Shown: one piece after another, positions 20,691-27,588 of the stretch | Layout of the letters: every line of letters begins with the position of its first letter | Position numbering within the stretch: the stretch's first letter is position 1 | Assembly (NCBI GenBank): GCA_016791065.1 | Contig: JAEUOD010000079.1 | Span: forward strand, 1 to 34,519 | DNA length: 34,519 nt | Direction of reading: 5' to 3' | DNA from: Dechloromonas sp. | GTDB lineage: Bacteria > Pseudomonadota > Gammaproteobacteria > Burkholderiales > Rhodocyclaceae | Translations under genes and position numbers: made by a program | The notes under the pieces: model-generated | What the model was told of the DNA's origin: nothing | Seen by the model: the letters and a program-made list of their open reading frames with translations, nothing else | The model's database searches: none

Positions 20691-20720
20691 GGGCGACACC
20701 TGCGATATATTTCGTCGCCC
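20691..20720 (+). other. Inverted repeat after the HDOD gene
   Basis: GGGCGAC (20691-20697) pairs with GTCGCCC (20714-20720) around a 16-base, AT-rich loop, just after the HDOD stop at 20682. No T run follows, so it is not a classical intrinsic terminator; it could slow 3' decay or mark the end of the transcript. Confidence 0.4.
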
Positions 20721-20742
20721 CCGTTAGCTCTACCGTCAAGCG

Positions 20743-21408
20743 ATGACCTCAACATCCATCCCACGGCAACTCGGGCTGATCAAAGCCCTCCTCTTCCTGC
20801 TTTGCCTGATACCCGCGGGCCAGTTGTGCTGGCTAGCCTGGAGCGGCAACCTCGGCCCGGAACCCGTGGAGTTTGTGCAGCGGCGGACTGGCTTCTGGAC
20901 TCTCAACCTGCTGCTACTGACGCTCGTTATCACACCGCTTCGCGTCATGACGCAGACACACTGGTTGCTTCGCCTGCGCCGCATGCTAGGGCTATTCTGC
21001 TTCTTCTATGCCCTGCTTCACTTGCTATCCTTCATCGGCTTCGATAATGATTTCTCCCTCGAGGCCATTGCGCGCGATATCGTCAAGCGCCCCTTCGTCA
21101 GCGCCGGGTTGGGCGCCTTCCTGCTCCTGACTCCGCTGGCTGCGACCTCGAACCAGTGGGCGGTGCGGATGCTGGGCGGCCGAAAATGGCAGGAACTGCA
21201 TCGCAACATCTACCTGGCTGGCATTCTTGCCGTCATTCATTATCTCTGGCTGACCAAGCTCTCGGCCATCTACTGGCCGCTGACCTATGCCATTGCCCTG
21301 GCCATGCTGCTCGGCTGGCGCATCCGTGAACGCCGGCGGAAGGCGATACCAGTCCCTCGCTTCACCGACGCGAAGCCGCTCAAATTCTTTAAGCGGAAGC
21401 CAGACTAA
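20743..21408 (+). CDS. msrQ: MsrQ, haem-binding membrane subunit of periplasmic methionine sulfoxide reductase
   Basis: 221-residue membrane protein with about six helices in the ferric-reductase-like (YedZ) fold. Histidines H93 (LLHLLSF), H153 (ELHRNIYLAG) and H166 (VIHYLWL) match the haem-ligand positions. With MsrP, a molybdopterin enzyme, MsrQ passes quinol-derived electrons to repair oxidised methionines in envelope proteins. Usually msrP stands directly upstream; here that place is taken by the HDOD gene and no msrP occurs in the window. The stop directly abuts the bioC stop on the other strand. Confidence 0.92.
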   Translation: MTSTSIPRQLGLIKALLFLLCLIPAGQLCWLAWSGNLGPEPVEFVQRRTGFWTLNLLLLTLVITPLRVMTQTHWLLRLRRMLGLFCFFYALLHLLSFIGFDNDFSLEAIARDIVKRPFVSAGLGAFLLLTPLAATSNQWAVRMLGGRKWQELHRNIYLAGILAVIHYLWLTKLSAIYWPLTYAIALAMLLGWRIRERRRKAIPVPRFTDAKPLKFFKRKPD

Positions 21409-22287
21409 CTATTTTCGACGCGGCGGATCAAACCGGACGATAGCGCGTCCGTCAGCCGCCTGTTTCGCCTCTGCCTTCCAGGCGTGACCATAGACCACCT
21501 CAAAGGTGGCCGGAAGTTTGCCATCGCGCCGCAAGGCTTCGTAGGCCGCTCTACCAGCCTGCAAGACGCCGCGCCCGGTCAAACCATGCCGACGCGCCTT
21601 CATCGCGCAAGCGGAGCCGGCAGCACGCAGTTCGGCGAACATGGCATCCAGATCGTCGTATGTCAGGGTAATGACCTCCATGTCCATCACTGGATCGGCA
21701 AAGCCGCAGCCGACCAGCATGTCGCCGAGGTCGTGCATGTCGATGAAACGCTGGGTATGCGCATAGCCATCGGCAAATGCCGAGCGCAACTCCTTGAGTG
21801 AATCCGGCCCCAGGGTGGAGAACATGAACAGACCTCCGACTTCGAGGACACGATGCGCTTCGGCCAAAGCCGGCAGAGGATCGTCGAGCCAGTGCAGCAA
21901 CAGATTGGACCAGACCAGGCTGGTCGAGCGCGACTTCAGCGGCAGCTTCGCCGCATCGGCAGCCAAACGTTCCGCGCCCGAATTTTTGCCAAGTCCGGTC
22001 CAGCGCTGCCAAGCGGACGACTGAACGCGGCCGGCATTGAGCATGTTCGGCGAAAGGTCGAGGCCGAGCAGGCGCGCCTTGGGATAGCGCGCCATCAGCC
22101 CGGGGAAGCTTCCCCCGCGACTGCAACCGAGATCGAGAATGGTAGCCGGCGCCAGATTGACGTAATCGAGGCGCTCCTGCATCCGGCGATCCACCTCGCG
22201 CGCGAAGAAATCCGCACCTTCATAGGTCGCCGCGACCTTCGAGAAACGTCGACCGACCTGCAGCCGGTCGACGAAAGCTGCGCTCAA
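21409..22287 (-). CDS. bioC: Malonyl-ACP O-methyltransferase BioC
   Basis: 292-residue SAM-dependent methyltransferase. It methylates malonyl-ACP, the step that lets fatty acid synthesis build the pimeloyl chain of biotin. The SAM-binding motif I is [11 protein letters not shown]; later [13 protein letters not shown] and [15 protein letters not shown] are characteristic of BioC. The start is a TTG whose bases overlap the bioB stop (TTGA, 22287-22284), an unusual start codon but fixed by the coupling and by the N-terminus [15 protein letters not shown]. The bioB partner supports the assignment. Confidence 0.9.
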   Translation of the reverse strand: MSAAFVDRLQVGRRFSKVAATYEGADFFAREVDRRMQERLDYVNLAPATILDLGCSRGGSFPGLMARYPKARLLGLDLSPNMLNAGRVQSSAWQRWTGLGKNSGAERLAADAAKLPLKSRSTSLVWSNLLLHWLDDPLPALAEAHRVLEVGGLFMFSTLGPDSLKELRSAFADGYAHTQRFIDMHDLGDMLVGCGFADPVMDMEVITLTYDDLDAMFAELRAAGSACAMKARRHGLTGRGVLQAGRAAYEALRRDGKLPATFEVVYGHAWKAEAKQAADGRAIVRFDPPRRK

Positions 22288-23267
22288 ACTGCCTTTACGC
22301 CGAGACGGGCAAACAATTGGTCGTCACGATCGACATCCGGGTTACCGGTCGTCAGCAGACGATCACCGTAGAACATGGAATTGGCACCCGCCAGGAAGCA
22401 CAGCGTCTGCAGTTCATCGGTCATTTCCTGGCGCCCGGCCGAGAGGCGAACCCAGGAGGTCGGCATGGTGATGCGCGCGGCGGCGATGGTGCGAACGAAC
22501 TCGAACGGATCGAGACGGTCCTTGTCGGCCAGCGGGGTACCCGGAATCGGCACCAGATTGTTGATCGGAACGGATTCCGGCGGCTGCGGCAGGTTGGCCA
22601 GTTGAACGATCAGGCCGGCGCGGTTGCGGCGCGATTCGCCCATGCCGATGATGCCGCCCGAACAGACGTTGATGCCTGCATCGCGCACCTGCTCCAGGGT
22701 ATCCAGGCGGTCGTCGTGGGTATGGGTCTTGATGACCTGACCGTAGAACTCCTTGTCGGTATCCAGATTGTGGTTGTAGTAGTCGAGGCCGGCATCCTTG
22801 AGTTTCTCGGCCTGGCCGTCCTTGAGCATGCCCAGCGTGACGCAGGTCTGCATGCCCAGCGCCTTAACCTCGCGCACCATGTCGAGCACGCGGTCGAGAT
22901 CGTTGTCCTTGGGCCCTTTCCAGGCGGCACCCATGCAGAAGCGCGAGGCACCCTTGGCCTTGGCGGCCTTGGCGGCGGCAACCACCTCATCCAGCGGCAT
23001 CAGGCGCTCGCGCTCGGTATCCGTTTCATAGCGGGCCGATTGCGAGCAATAGCTGCAATCCTCGGAGCAACCGCCGGTCTTGACCGAAAGCAGCGTCGAG
23101 CGTTGAATGGCGTTGGGATCGAAGTTTTCGCGATGCACGCCCTGCGCCCGCCAGATCAGATCCATCAGCGGAAGTTCATAAAGAGCGAGAACCTCGTCGA
23201 GCGTCCAACGATGCTTGGGAACAGCTTGCAGACTGGAAGGAGGGGTGGCGACAGACGGTGCGTGCAT
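22284..23267 (-). CDS. bioB: Biotin synthase BioB
   Basis: Radical SAM enzyme that inserts sulfur into dethiobiotin. In the 327 residues, the 4Fe-4S cluster motif is C-SED-C-SY-C, in the [11 protein letters not shown] context; [10 protein letters not shown] and YYNHNLDT are standard BioB segments, as are [12 protein letters not shown] and the late RLSAGR region, which holds the arginine ligand of the 2Fe-2S cluster. The short N-terminal extension before HRWTLDEV is proline/serine rich. It is first in an operon with bioC and is divergent from comF. A strong sigma-70 promoter and a palindrome lie upstream. Confidence 0.97.
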   Translation of the reverse strand: MHAPSVATPPSSLQAVPKHRWTLDEVLALYELPLMDLIWRAQGVHRENFDPNAIQRSTLLSVKTGGCSEDCSYCSQSARYETDTERERLMPLDEVVAAAKAAKAKGASRFCMGAAWKGPKDNDLDRVLDMVREVKALGMQTCVTLGMLKDGQAEKLKDAGLDYYNHNLDTDKEFYGQVIKTHTHDDRLDTLEQVRDAGINVCSGGIIGMGESRRNRAGLIVQLANLPQPPESVPINNLVPIPGTPLADKDRLDPFEFVRTIAAARITMPTSWVRLSAGRQEMTDELQTLCFLAGANSMFYGDRLLTTGNPDVDRDDQLFARLGVKAV

Positions 23268-23300
23268 GAGAGGCCTTGCGAAAAAATGCGATATGAATCA

Positions 23301-23315
23301 GACACTAAACGTGTC
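23301..23315. promoter_or_regulatory. Palindrome in the bioB leader, possible operator
   Basis: GACAC (23301-23305), five bases, GTGTC (23311-23315). It sits just downstream of the predicted bioB start of transcription (near 23320), where a bound repressor would block RNA polymerase. It does not resemble the BirA operator or the BioR box as I know them. Confidence 0.35.
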
Positions 23316-23326
23316 GGTAATTATGG

Positions 23327-23355
23327 ATTATTAAATACCCGACGAATGCTGTCAA
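23327..23355 (-). promoter_or_regulatory. bioB promoter (sigma-70 type)
   Basis: On the minus strand TTGACA (23355-23350) is a perfect -35, followed after exactly 17 bases by AATAAT (23332-23327), five of six for a -10. The -35 lies within the first codons of comF on the other strand, so the two genes share and overlap their control region. Confidence 0.7.
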
Positions 23356-24068
23356 TTTTAACCCAGGCTTTGAAGCTTCCGTTCGGGCACCTGCTCGACC
23401 ATGCCGTCGGCCACACCTGCCTGCTATGCCGCAGCGATTGCAGGGGGCAGCCGCTGTGCCCGGAATGCACCGCCGATCTGCCGCTTCCCCCGCCGGCCCA
23501 TTGCCCTCTGTGCGGGGAACAGACCACACACGGAGAACGCTGCGGCGCCTGTCTCAAGGAGGCGCCGCATTTCGACCGGGCGACTGCGGCCTTCATATAC
23601 GACTTTCCGGTCGACCGGCTCATTCATGCCCTCAAATACGGACACCAACTGGCCATTGCTCGCTGGCTCGCCTCTTGTATCGCGCCGGGCATCCGGCGCG
23701 ACGGACAACTGATCATCCCCTTGCCCTTACACCCGGAACGCCTGCGGGAGCGAGGTTTCAACCAGTCCCTGGAAATCGCCCGCGAAATCGGCAAACAGTT
23801 GCAACTGTCTGTGGATCCTGACGCACTGGCTCGCACTCGCCCGACCGCATCGCAAGCCGGCCTGGCGCTCAAAGAGCGCCACCGGAACGTGAAAGGCGCC
23901 TTCGAATGCTCGACCGATTTCACGGGACGGCACATTCTGCTGATCGATGACGTGATGACGAGCGGAGCGACTGCCAATGAATGCGCCCGCGTCCTGAAAC
24001 TGCATGGCGCGAGTGAGGTCAGTGTCGCTGTCGCCGCACGCGCCCAGAAGGGGCGATCCATGCTTTAA
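23346..24068 (+). CDS. ComF/GntX-family phosphoribosyltransferase-like protein
   Basis: 240-residue protein. The N-terminal part has zinc-ribbon cysteines (CLLC, LCPEC, CPLCGE, CGAC; about 25-75). The C-terminal part is a type I phosphoribosyltransferase fold with the PRPP loop ILLIDDVMTSGAT near 197-209, and PLPLHPERLRERGFNQS is the family signature. ComF relatives are needed for DNA uptake in competent bacteria; the biochemical activity is not settled. The long frame upstream of 23346 is only the shadow of bioB. pilBCD elsewhere in the window makes a role in competence conceivable. An earlier in-frame ATG at 23289 lies upstream of the bioB promoter, so I prefer 23346. Confidence 0.88.
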   Translation: MLSILTQALKLPFGHLLDHAVGHTCLLCRSDCRGQPLCPECTADLPLPPPAHCPLCGEQTTHGERCGACLKEAPHFDRATAAFIYDFPVDRLIHALKYGHQLAIARWLASCIAPGIRRDGQLIIPLPLHPERLRERGFNQSLEIAREIGKQLQLSVDPDALARTRPTASQAGLALKERHRNVKGAFECSTDFTGRHILLIDDVMTSGATANECARVLKLHGASEVSVAVAARAQKGRSML

Positions 24069-24102
24069 TCGCGCTCCTGCCGTTCGTACCAAGCTCATCA
24101 TC

Positions 24103-24567
24103 GTGCCTGCCGTCGTTCTCTACCAGCCTGAAATCCCGCCCAATACGGGCAATATCATTCGTCTCTGCGCCAACACGGGCGCCGAACTCCATCTGGTGGA
24201 ACCGCTCGGCTTCGATATCACCGACAAGGGATTGCGACGAGCCGGACTTGACTACCACGAATACGCCCGGGTCGTCCGTCATGCCGACTGGCCGGCCTGC
24301 AAAGCAGCCCTGGCTGGGCGCCGGCTGTTTGCGATGACGACCAAGGGCAGTGGAAGTCTGTACGCAAGCGCACTGGATTCAAGTGACGTATTCGTCTTCG
24401 GCCGGGAAACCAGTGGATTGCCACCTGAAATCCTTGCCGAGTTTCCTCCGGAGCGGCGGCTCCGCCTGCCCATGCAGGCCGGACAGCGCAGCCTCAACCT
24501 GTCGAATGCAGCAGCCGTCACGGTTTTCGAAGCCTGGCGGCAAGCCGGCTTTGCTGGCGGAATTTAG
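24103..24567 (+). CDS. trmL: tRNA (cytidine(34)-2'-O)-methyltransferase TrmL
   Basis: 154-residue SPOUT methyltransferase that 2'-O-methylates the wobble base of two tRNA-Leu isoacceptors. It follows the TrmL pattern throughout: VLYQPEIPPNTGNIIRLCANTG at the start, LRRAGLDYHEY, FGRETSGLP and the knot segment SLNLSNA near the end. The start is a GTG at 24103, fixed by alignment to the family; ribosome site weak. Lies 34 bases after comF. Its last four bases overlap the gpsA stop on the other strand. Confidence 0.95.
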   Translation: MPAVVLYQPEIPPNTGNIIRLCANTGAELHLVEPLGFDITDKGLRRAGLDYHEYARVVRHADWPACKAALAGRRLFAMTTKGSGSLYASALDSSDVFVFGRETSGLPPEILAEFPPERRLRLPMQAGQRSLNLSNAAAVTVFEAWRQAGFAGGI

Positions 24568-25553
24568 GCCAGCTCTTCCTTTGGATCGCGCGCCATCAAT
24601 TGTTCGACGGCCTGCGTCGCGTTGAGTCGCCCATCCAGAACAGCCGCAACGGCCGCACTGATCGGCATCTCGACCCCCAGTTGGCGAGCCAGCCTATCGA
24701 CTTCTCGCGCGGTATAAACACCCTCGGCGACGTGGCCGAGTTCGTCAAGGATCTGGGGCAGCGACTTGTTTTCCGCCAGGGCCAGCCCAACGCGCCGATT
24801 GCGCGACAAATCACCGGTACAGGTCAGGATCAGGTCACCCATACCGGCCAAACCCATAAAGGTTTCACGCTGGGCACCCAGCGCCATGCCGAGCCGCGCG
24901 ATCTCGGCGAGACCGCGCGTCATCAGGGCTGCCCGCGAGTTCAAGCCGAGGCCGAGGCCATCGCAAGTTCCGGTGGCAATGGCCAGGACGTTCTTCACGG
25001 CGCCACCGACCTCGACCCCGATCAGGTCATCGTTGGCATAGATGCGCAGACGGCTGCCGTGCAGCTGTCGCGCCGCCTCACGAGCAAAAGCCGGATCGTT
25101 GGCAGCCAGCGCAATCGCCGTCGGTTGCCCGGCAGCAACTTCCTCGGCGAAGCTTGGACCGGACAAGGCGCCGCAGACAGCCCCCTGCCCCAAGACCTCG
25201 GCAACCACCTGATGCGGCAGCTTGCCAGTACCGGCCTCGAAGCCCTTGCACACCCAGAGAATCGGCCGTACCACACCAAGCGCCTTGAGATGCTCGACGG
25301 TCGGACGCAGGCCGGCGATCGGCGTCGCGATAACCAGTAGTTCCGCTTCCGCAGTGGCCTGCGCGAAATCGGTCGTTACCATGACCGAGTCGGGCAATCG
25401 ATAACCCGGGAAAAAGCGACGGTTTTCGCGACTGGCGAACAAGTCCTGCGCAACATCCTCTTCGCGCGACCAGAGCGTGACCGCATGACGGGCGGCGAAG
25501 GCAATCGCCAGCGCCGTACCCCAGGCTCCAGCCCCAAGCAGGGAAATTCTCAT
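24564..25553 (-). CDS. gpsA: Glycerol-3-phosphate dehydrogenase [NAD(P)+]
   Basis: Reduces dihydroxyacetone phosphate to sn-glycerol 3-phosphate for phospholipid synthesis. The 329-residue protein begins with the dinucleotide-binding GAGAWGTALA (7-16). Then come VCKGFEAGTG, ALSGPSFAEEV, the catalytic lysine segment VGGAVKNVLAIATG and NSRAALMTRGL, followed by LAGMGDLILTCTG. All are standard for GpsA. The ATG overlaps the stop of the SH3-domain gene upstream (ATGA). The grxC-secB-gpsA neighbourhood is conserved from E. coli, here with one extra gene between secB and gpsA. Confidence 0.97.
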   Translation of the reverse strand: MRISLLGAGAWGTALAIAFAARHAVTLWSREEDVAQDLFASRENRRFFPGYRLPDSVMVTTDFAQATAEAELLVIATPIAGLRPTVEHLKALGVVRPILWVCKGFEAGTGKLPHQVVAEVLGQGAVCGALSGPSFAEEVAAGQPTAIALAANDPAFAREAARQLHGSRLRIYANDDLIGVEVGGAVKNVLAIATGTCDGLGLGLNSRAALMTRGLAEIARLGMALGAQRETFMGLAGMGDLILTCTGDLSRNRRVGLALAENKSLPQILDELGHVAEGVYTAREVDRLARQLGVEMPISAAVAAVLDGRLNATQAVEQLMARDPKEELA

Positions 25554-25996
25554 AGGCCCCAGACCTGTGTCGAACGAATGTAGCCCACCGCGCCATCACG
25601 GTGACGGACCTTGGCCCAGCCGGCGGCAGCCGCTTCGATAAATTCGACGGCCACCCACTTGTCGAGTTCCGCCAGCACCGGCGCCTCGGGCTTGTCTGAC
25701 TGGCGGATCTGCGCCTGCGGCGCCGTCACCACCAGTGTCCGGCGCTCGGCCAGGCTACGCGCCTCGACCCACGCCAGCGTACCCTCGGCATCCCGAACCT
25801 TGAGCCAGCCTTCGAGGCGAACCACCACCTCGACCGGCGTCTGCGCCTTGATCAGATAAAGCTTCTTGCCTTTCTGGGAAGGCGCATCGTAGAGAATGGC
25901 GGCCGGCACGTCGACCGAACGATAATCGGCCGCCTGCGCTGCGGCGGCCAGACCGAGCAGCGACAGGATCAACAGTGTCGGGCGCCACATGACCAT
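25550..25996 (-). CDS. Exported protein with two bacterial SH3-like domains
   Basis: 148-residue protein with a signal peptide (about 1-22, TLLILSLLGLAAAAQA). Two SH3_3-like modules follow: about 27-82 (ILYDAPSQKGKKLYLI, then GWLKVRDAEGTLAWV) and about 87-148 (QIRQSDKPEAPVLAEL, then GWAKVRHRDGAVGYI). Such modules usually bind peptidoglycan or peptides in the periplasm; no enzyme domain is attached. It starts one base after the secB stop and overlaps gpsA, so it is cotranscribed with both. An internal ATG at 25990 is an alternative start. The function is unknown. Confidence 0.82.
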   Translation of the reverse strand: MVMWRPTLLILSLLGLAAAAQAADYRSVDVPAAILYDAPSQKGKKLYLIKAQTPVEVVVRLEGWLKVRDAEGTLAWVEARSLAERRTLVVTAPQAQIRQSDKPEAPVLAELDKWVAVEFIEAAAAGWAKVRHRDGAVGYIRSTQVWGL

Positions 25997-25997
25997 C

Positions 25998-26462
25998 TTA
26001 TTGGATGGTCACTTCGGTCGGAGCCGAGGACTGCTCCTGCTCTTGCAGGCGCTGCATGTACATGGCCTCGAAATTGACCGGCTGCAGCACGATGGGCTGG
26101 AAGCCGGCACGGGTGACGGCATCGGCCACAACTTCGCGGGCGTACGGATAGAGGATGTTCGGGCAGGCGACGGCGATCAGCGGCTCCATTTGCTCTTCCG
26201 GCACATTCATGATGCGGAAGATACCGGCCTGGCCGACCTCGACGAGGAAAACGGTCTTTTCGCCGATCTTGGCGGTCACAGTCACGGTCAACGCAACTTC
26301 GTAGACACCTTCACCGACGCCGCGACCGTTGCTGTTGAGCTGGATTTGGATCTGCGGACTTTCGCGCTCGAGGAAAATTTCCGGTGCATTCGGCACTTCG
26401 ACGGAGAGATCCTTGACGTAGAGCTTTTCAATACCGAAGACCGGTTGATCGTTTTGTTCCAT
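25998..26462 (-). CDS. secB: Protein-export chaperone SecB
   Basis: 154-residue cytoplasmic tetrameric chaperone that holds precursor proteins unfolded and hands them to SecA. Family features: FGIEKLYVKDLSVEVPNAP at the start, ALTVTVTAKIGEKTVFLVEV in the middle, the CPNILYPYAREVVADAV segment and the PVNFEAMYMQR end, then a short polar tail. It stands between grxC and the SH3-domain gene, as part of the conserved yibN-grxC-secB-gpsA order. Confidence 0.97.
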   Translation of the reverse strand: MEQNDQPVFGIEKLYVKDLSVEVPNAPEIFLERESPQIQIQLNSNGRGVGEGVYEVALTVTVTAKIGEKTVFLVEVGQAGIFRIMNVPEEQMEPLIAVACPNILYPYAREVVADAVTRAGFQPIVLQPVNFEAMYMQRLQEQEQSSAPTEVTIQ

Positions 26463-26497
26463 GATGTTCTTTCAAAAATAAAGGGATGAATCGGGTT

Positions 26498-26764
26498 TCA
26501 GGCCTTGCCTTCGAGCAGCGGCAACAATTTGCCTGCCGCATCGAGCGCGTAGAGATCGTCGCAGCCACCGACATGGGTTTCGCCGATGTAGATCTGCGGC
26601 ACAGTACGGCGCTGAGTTTTCTGCATCATTTCATCACGCCGGTCGGGATCGAGATCGACACGAACCTCCTCGATAGTCTCCACGCCGCGCGCCTTGAGCA
26701 ATTGCTTGGCACGCACGCAGTAGGGGCAAACCGCCGTGGTGTACATCAGGACAGCCGCGCTCAT
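26498..26764 (-). CDS. grxC: Glutaredoxin 3 (GrxC)
   Basis: 88-residue dithiol glutaredoxin. The active site is CPYC (13-16), the cis-proline lies in TVPQIYIG, and the glutathione-binding GGCDDL follows; this is the classic GrxC layout and length. It reduces protein disulfides and mixed disulfides with glutathione. The ATG overlaps the stop of the rhodanese gene (ATGA), so translation is coupled, linking two thiol-chemistry genes behind the persulfide-sensor-like regulator. Confidence 0.95.
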   Translation of the reverse strand: MSAAVLMYTTAVCPYCVRAKQLLKARGVETIEEVRVDLDPDRRDEMMQKTQRRTVPQIYIGETHVGGCDDLYALDAAGKLLPLLEGKA

Positions 26765-27186
26765 TTTTTCGAGGCCCCCTTCTTGATCGGGTAGCCAGCG
26801 CCCACCCAGGCATCGACGCCACCGGCCAGGTTGTAGATCTTGCTGAAGCCGTGCTTTTTCAGCTCACCGCCAGCCTTGCCCGAACGCATCCCGGATGCGC
26901 AGCAAAGGAGTACCGGCTTGTCCTTGAATTTCTCCAGTTCGCCGACCCTTTCAGTCAGCTTGGCAAGCGGAATATTGCGCGCCTCGGGCAAATGACCGGA
27001 GGCGAACTCGGCGGCCTCGCGCACATCGACGATTTGCGCATCCTCGCGATTGATCAGCAAGGTCGCCTCGCCGGGATTGACGCTGTTGCCGGCCGGCCGC
27101 ATGAATAACGGGAAGAGCAGCCCGAGGCCGCTGACCACGACGATCGACACCAGCATGATGTTCTGGTTGACAAACTCCATCGGCAC
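26761..27186 (-). CDS. Membrane-anchored rhodanese-like sulfurtransferase (YibN-like)
   Basis: 141-residue protein with one N-terminal membrane helix (about 9-28) and a rhodanese domain (about 40-135). The active-site loop is C-A-S-G-M-R, with the nucleophile C96 and another cysteine beside it at C95; INREDAQIVDVREAAEFASGH is the usual N-terminal rhodanese motif. It matches E. coli YibN in architecture and in position before grxC and secB. The first start, GTG at 27186, has GGAGG at a good distance; ATG 27180 is the alternative. Three bases separate it from the regulator upstream. Confidence 0.9.
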   Translation of the reverse strand: MPMEFVNQNIMLVSIVVVSGLGLLFPLFMRPAGNSVNPGEATLLINREDAQIVDVREAAEFASGHLPEARNIPLAKLTERVGELEKFKDKPVLLCCASGMRSGKAGGELKKHGFSKIYNLAGGVDAWVGAGYPIKKGASKK

Positions 27187-27189
27187 TGC

Positions 27190-27507
27190 TTATTCCTCCA
27201 CGCCACAAAAGACTTCGCGCATCATACCGACGAGCTGCAGGGTGCGTTGATCGCCCACCCGATAAAAAACACGATTGGCATCCTTGCGCGTCACCAGCAC
27301 GCCTTTTTCGCGCAGGATGGCCAGATGTTGAGAGATGTTGCTCTGCGAGGTACCGACGGCATCGACGATTTCCTGGACGCAGGCCTCCTGATCGCCAAGC
27401 ACGCAGAGAATCTTCAGGCGCAACGGATGGGCGATGGATTTCAGGGCCCGGGCTGCGAGCTGGATGTGCTCCTGCTTCTCGATCAGGCTGAAAGAGGGTG
27501 TTTCCAA
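27190..27507 (-). CDS. ArsR-family regulator, probably persulfide-responsive (BigR/SqrR type)
   Basis: 105-residue winged-helix repressor. The fold is clear: AHPLRLKILCVLGDQE, recognition helix TSQSNISQHLAILREKGVL, and wing TRKDANRVFYRVGD. It lacks the CVCDL metal motif of arsenic sensors. Cysteines are C35, C43 and C101. C35 and C101 align without gaps to the two cysteines of BigR (42 and 108) and SqrR (41 and 107), with the same separation of 66, which form a polysulfide link when sulfane sulfur rises. With a rhodanese three bases downstream, a sulfur-species sensor is the natural reading. The alignment is from memory. Confidence 0.85.
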   Translation of the reverse strand: METPSFSLIEKQEHIQLAARALKSIAHPLRLKILCVLGDQEACVQEIVDAVGTSQSNISQHLAILREKGVLVTRKDANRVFYRVGDQRTLQLVGMMREVFCGVEE

Positions 27508-27528
27508 GTCAAAACCTCGTTAAGGGTG

Positions 27529-27542
27529 AATGGAGCATTATA
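27529..27542 (-). promoter_or_regulatory. Regulator-operon -10 element with overlapping inverted repeat
   Basis: On the minus strand a perfect TATAAT lies at 27542-27537, with no good -35. It overlaps the inverted repeat AATG-GAG-CATT (27529-27539), placed where an autoregulating ArsR-family repressor would block transcription. The 81-base gap also precedes the divergent envC-like gene, which could be controlled from the same site. Confidence 0.4.
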
Positions 27543-27588
27543 AAATAAGGCCTTGCATTTCGCCGACCTTAATCGATTACCCACCCGC

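Noticed and set aside
22317-23345. In-frame extension of comF far upstream, doubling its length
   Set aside because: This part lies opposite bioB and has the composition of its complement; the recognised ComF protein begins at 23346.
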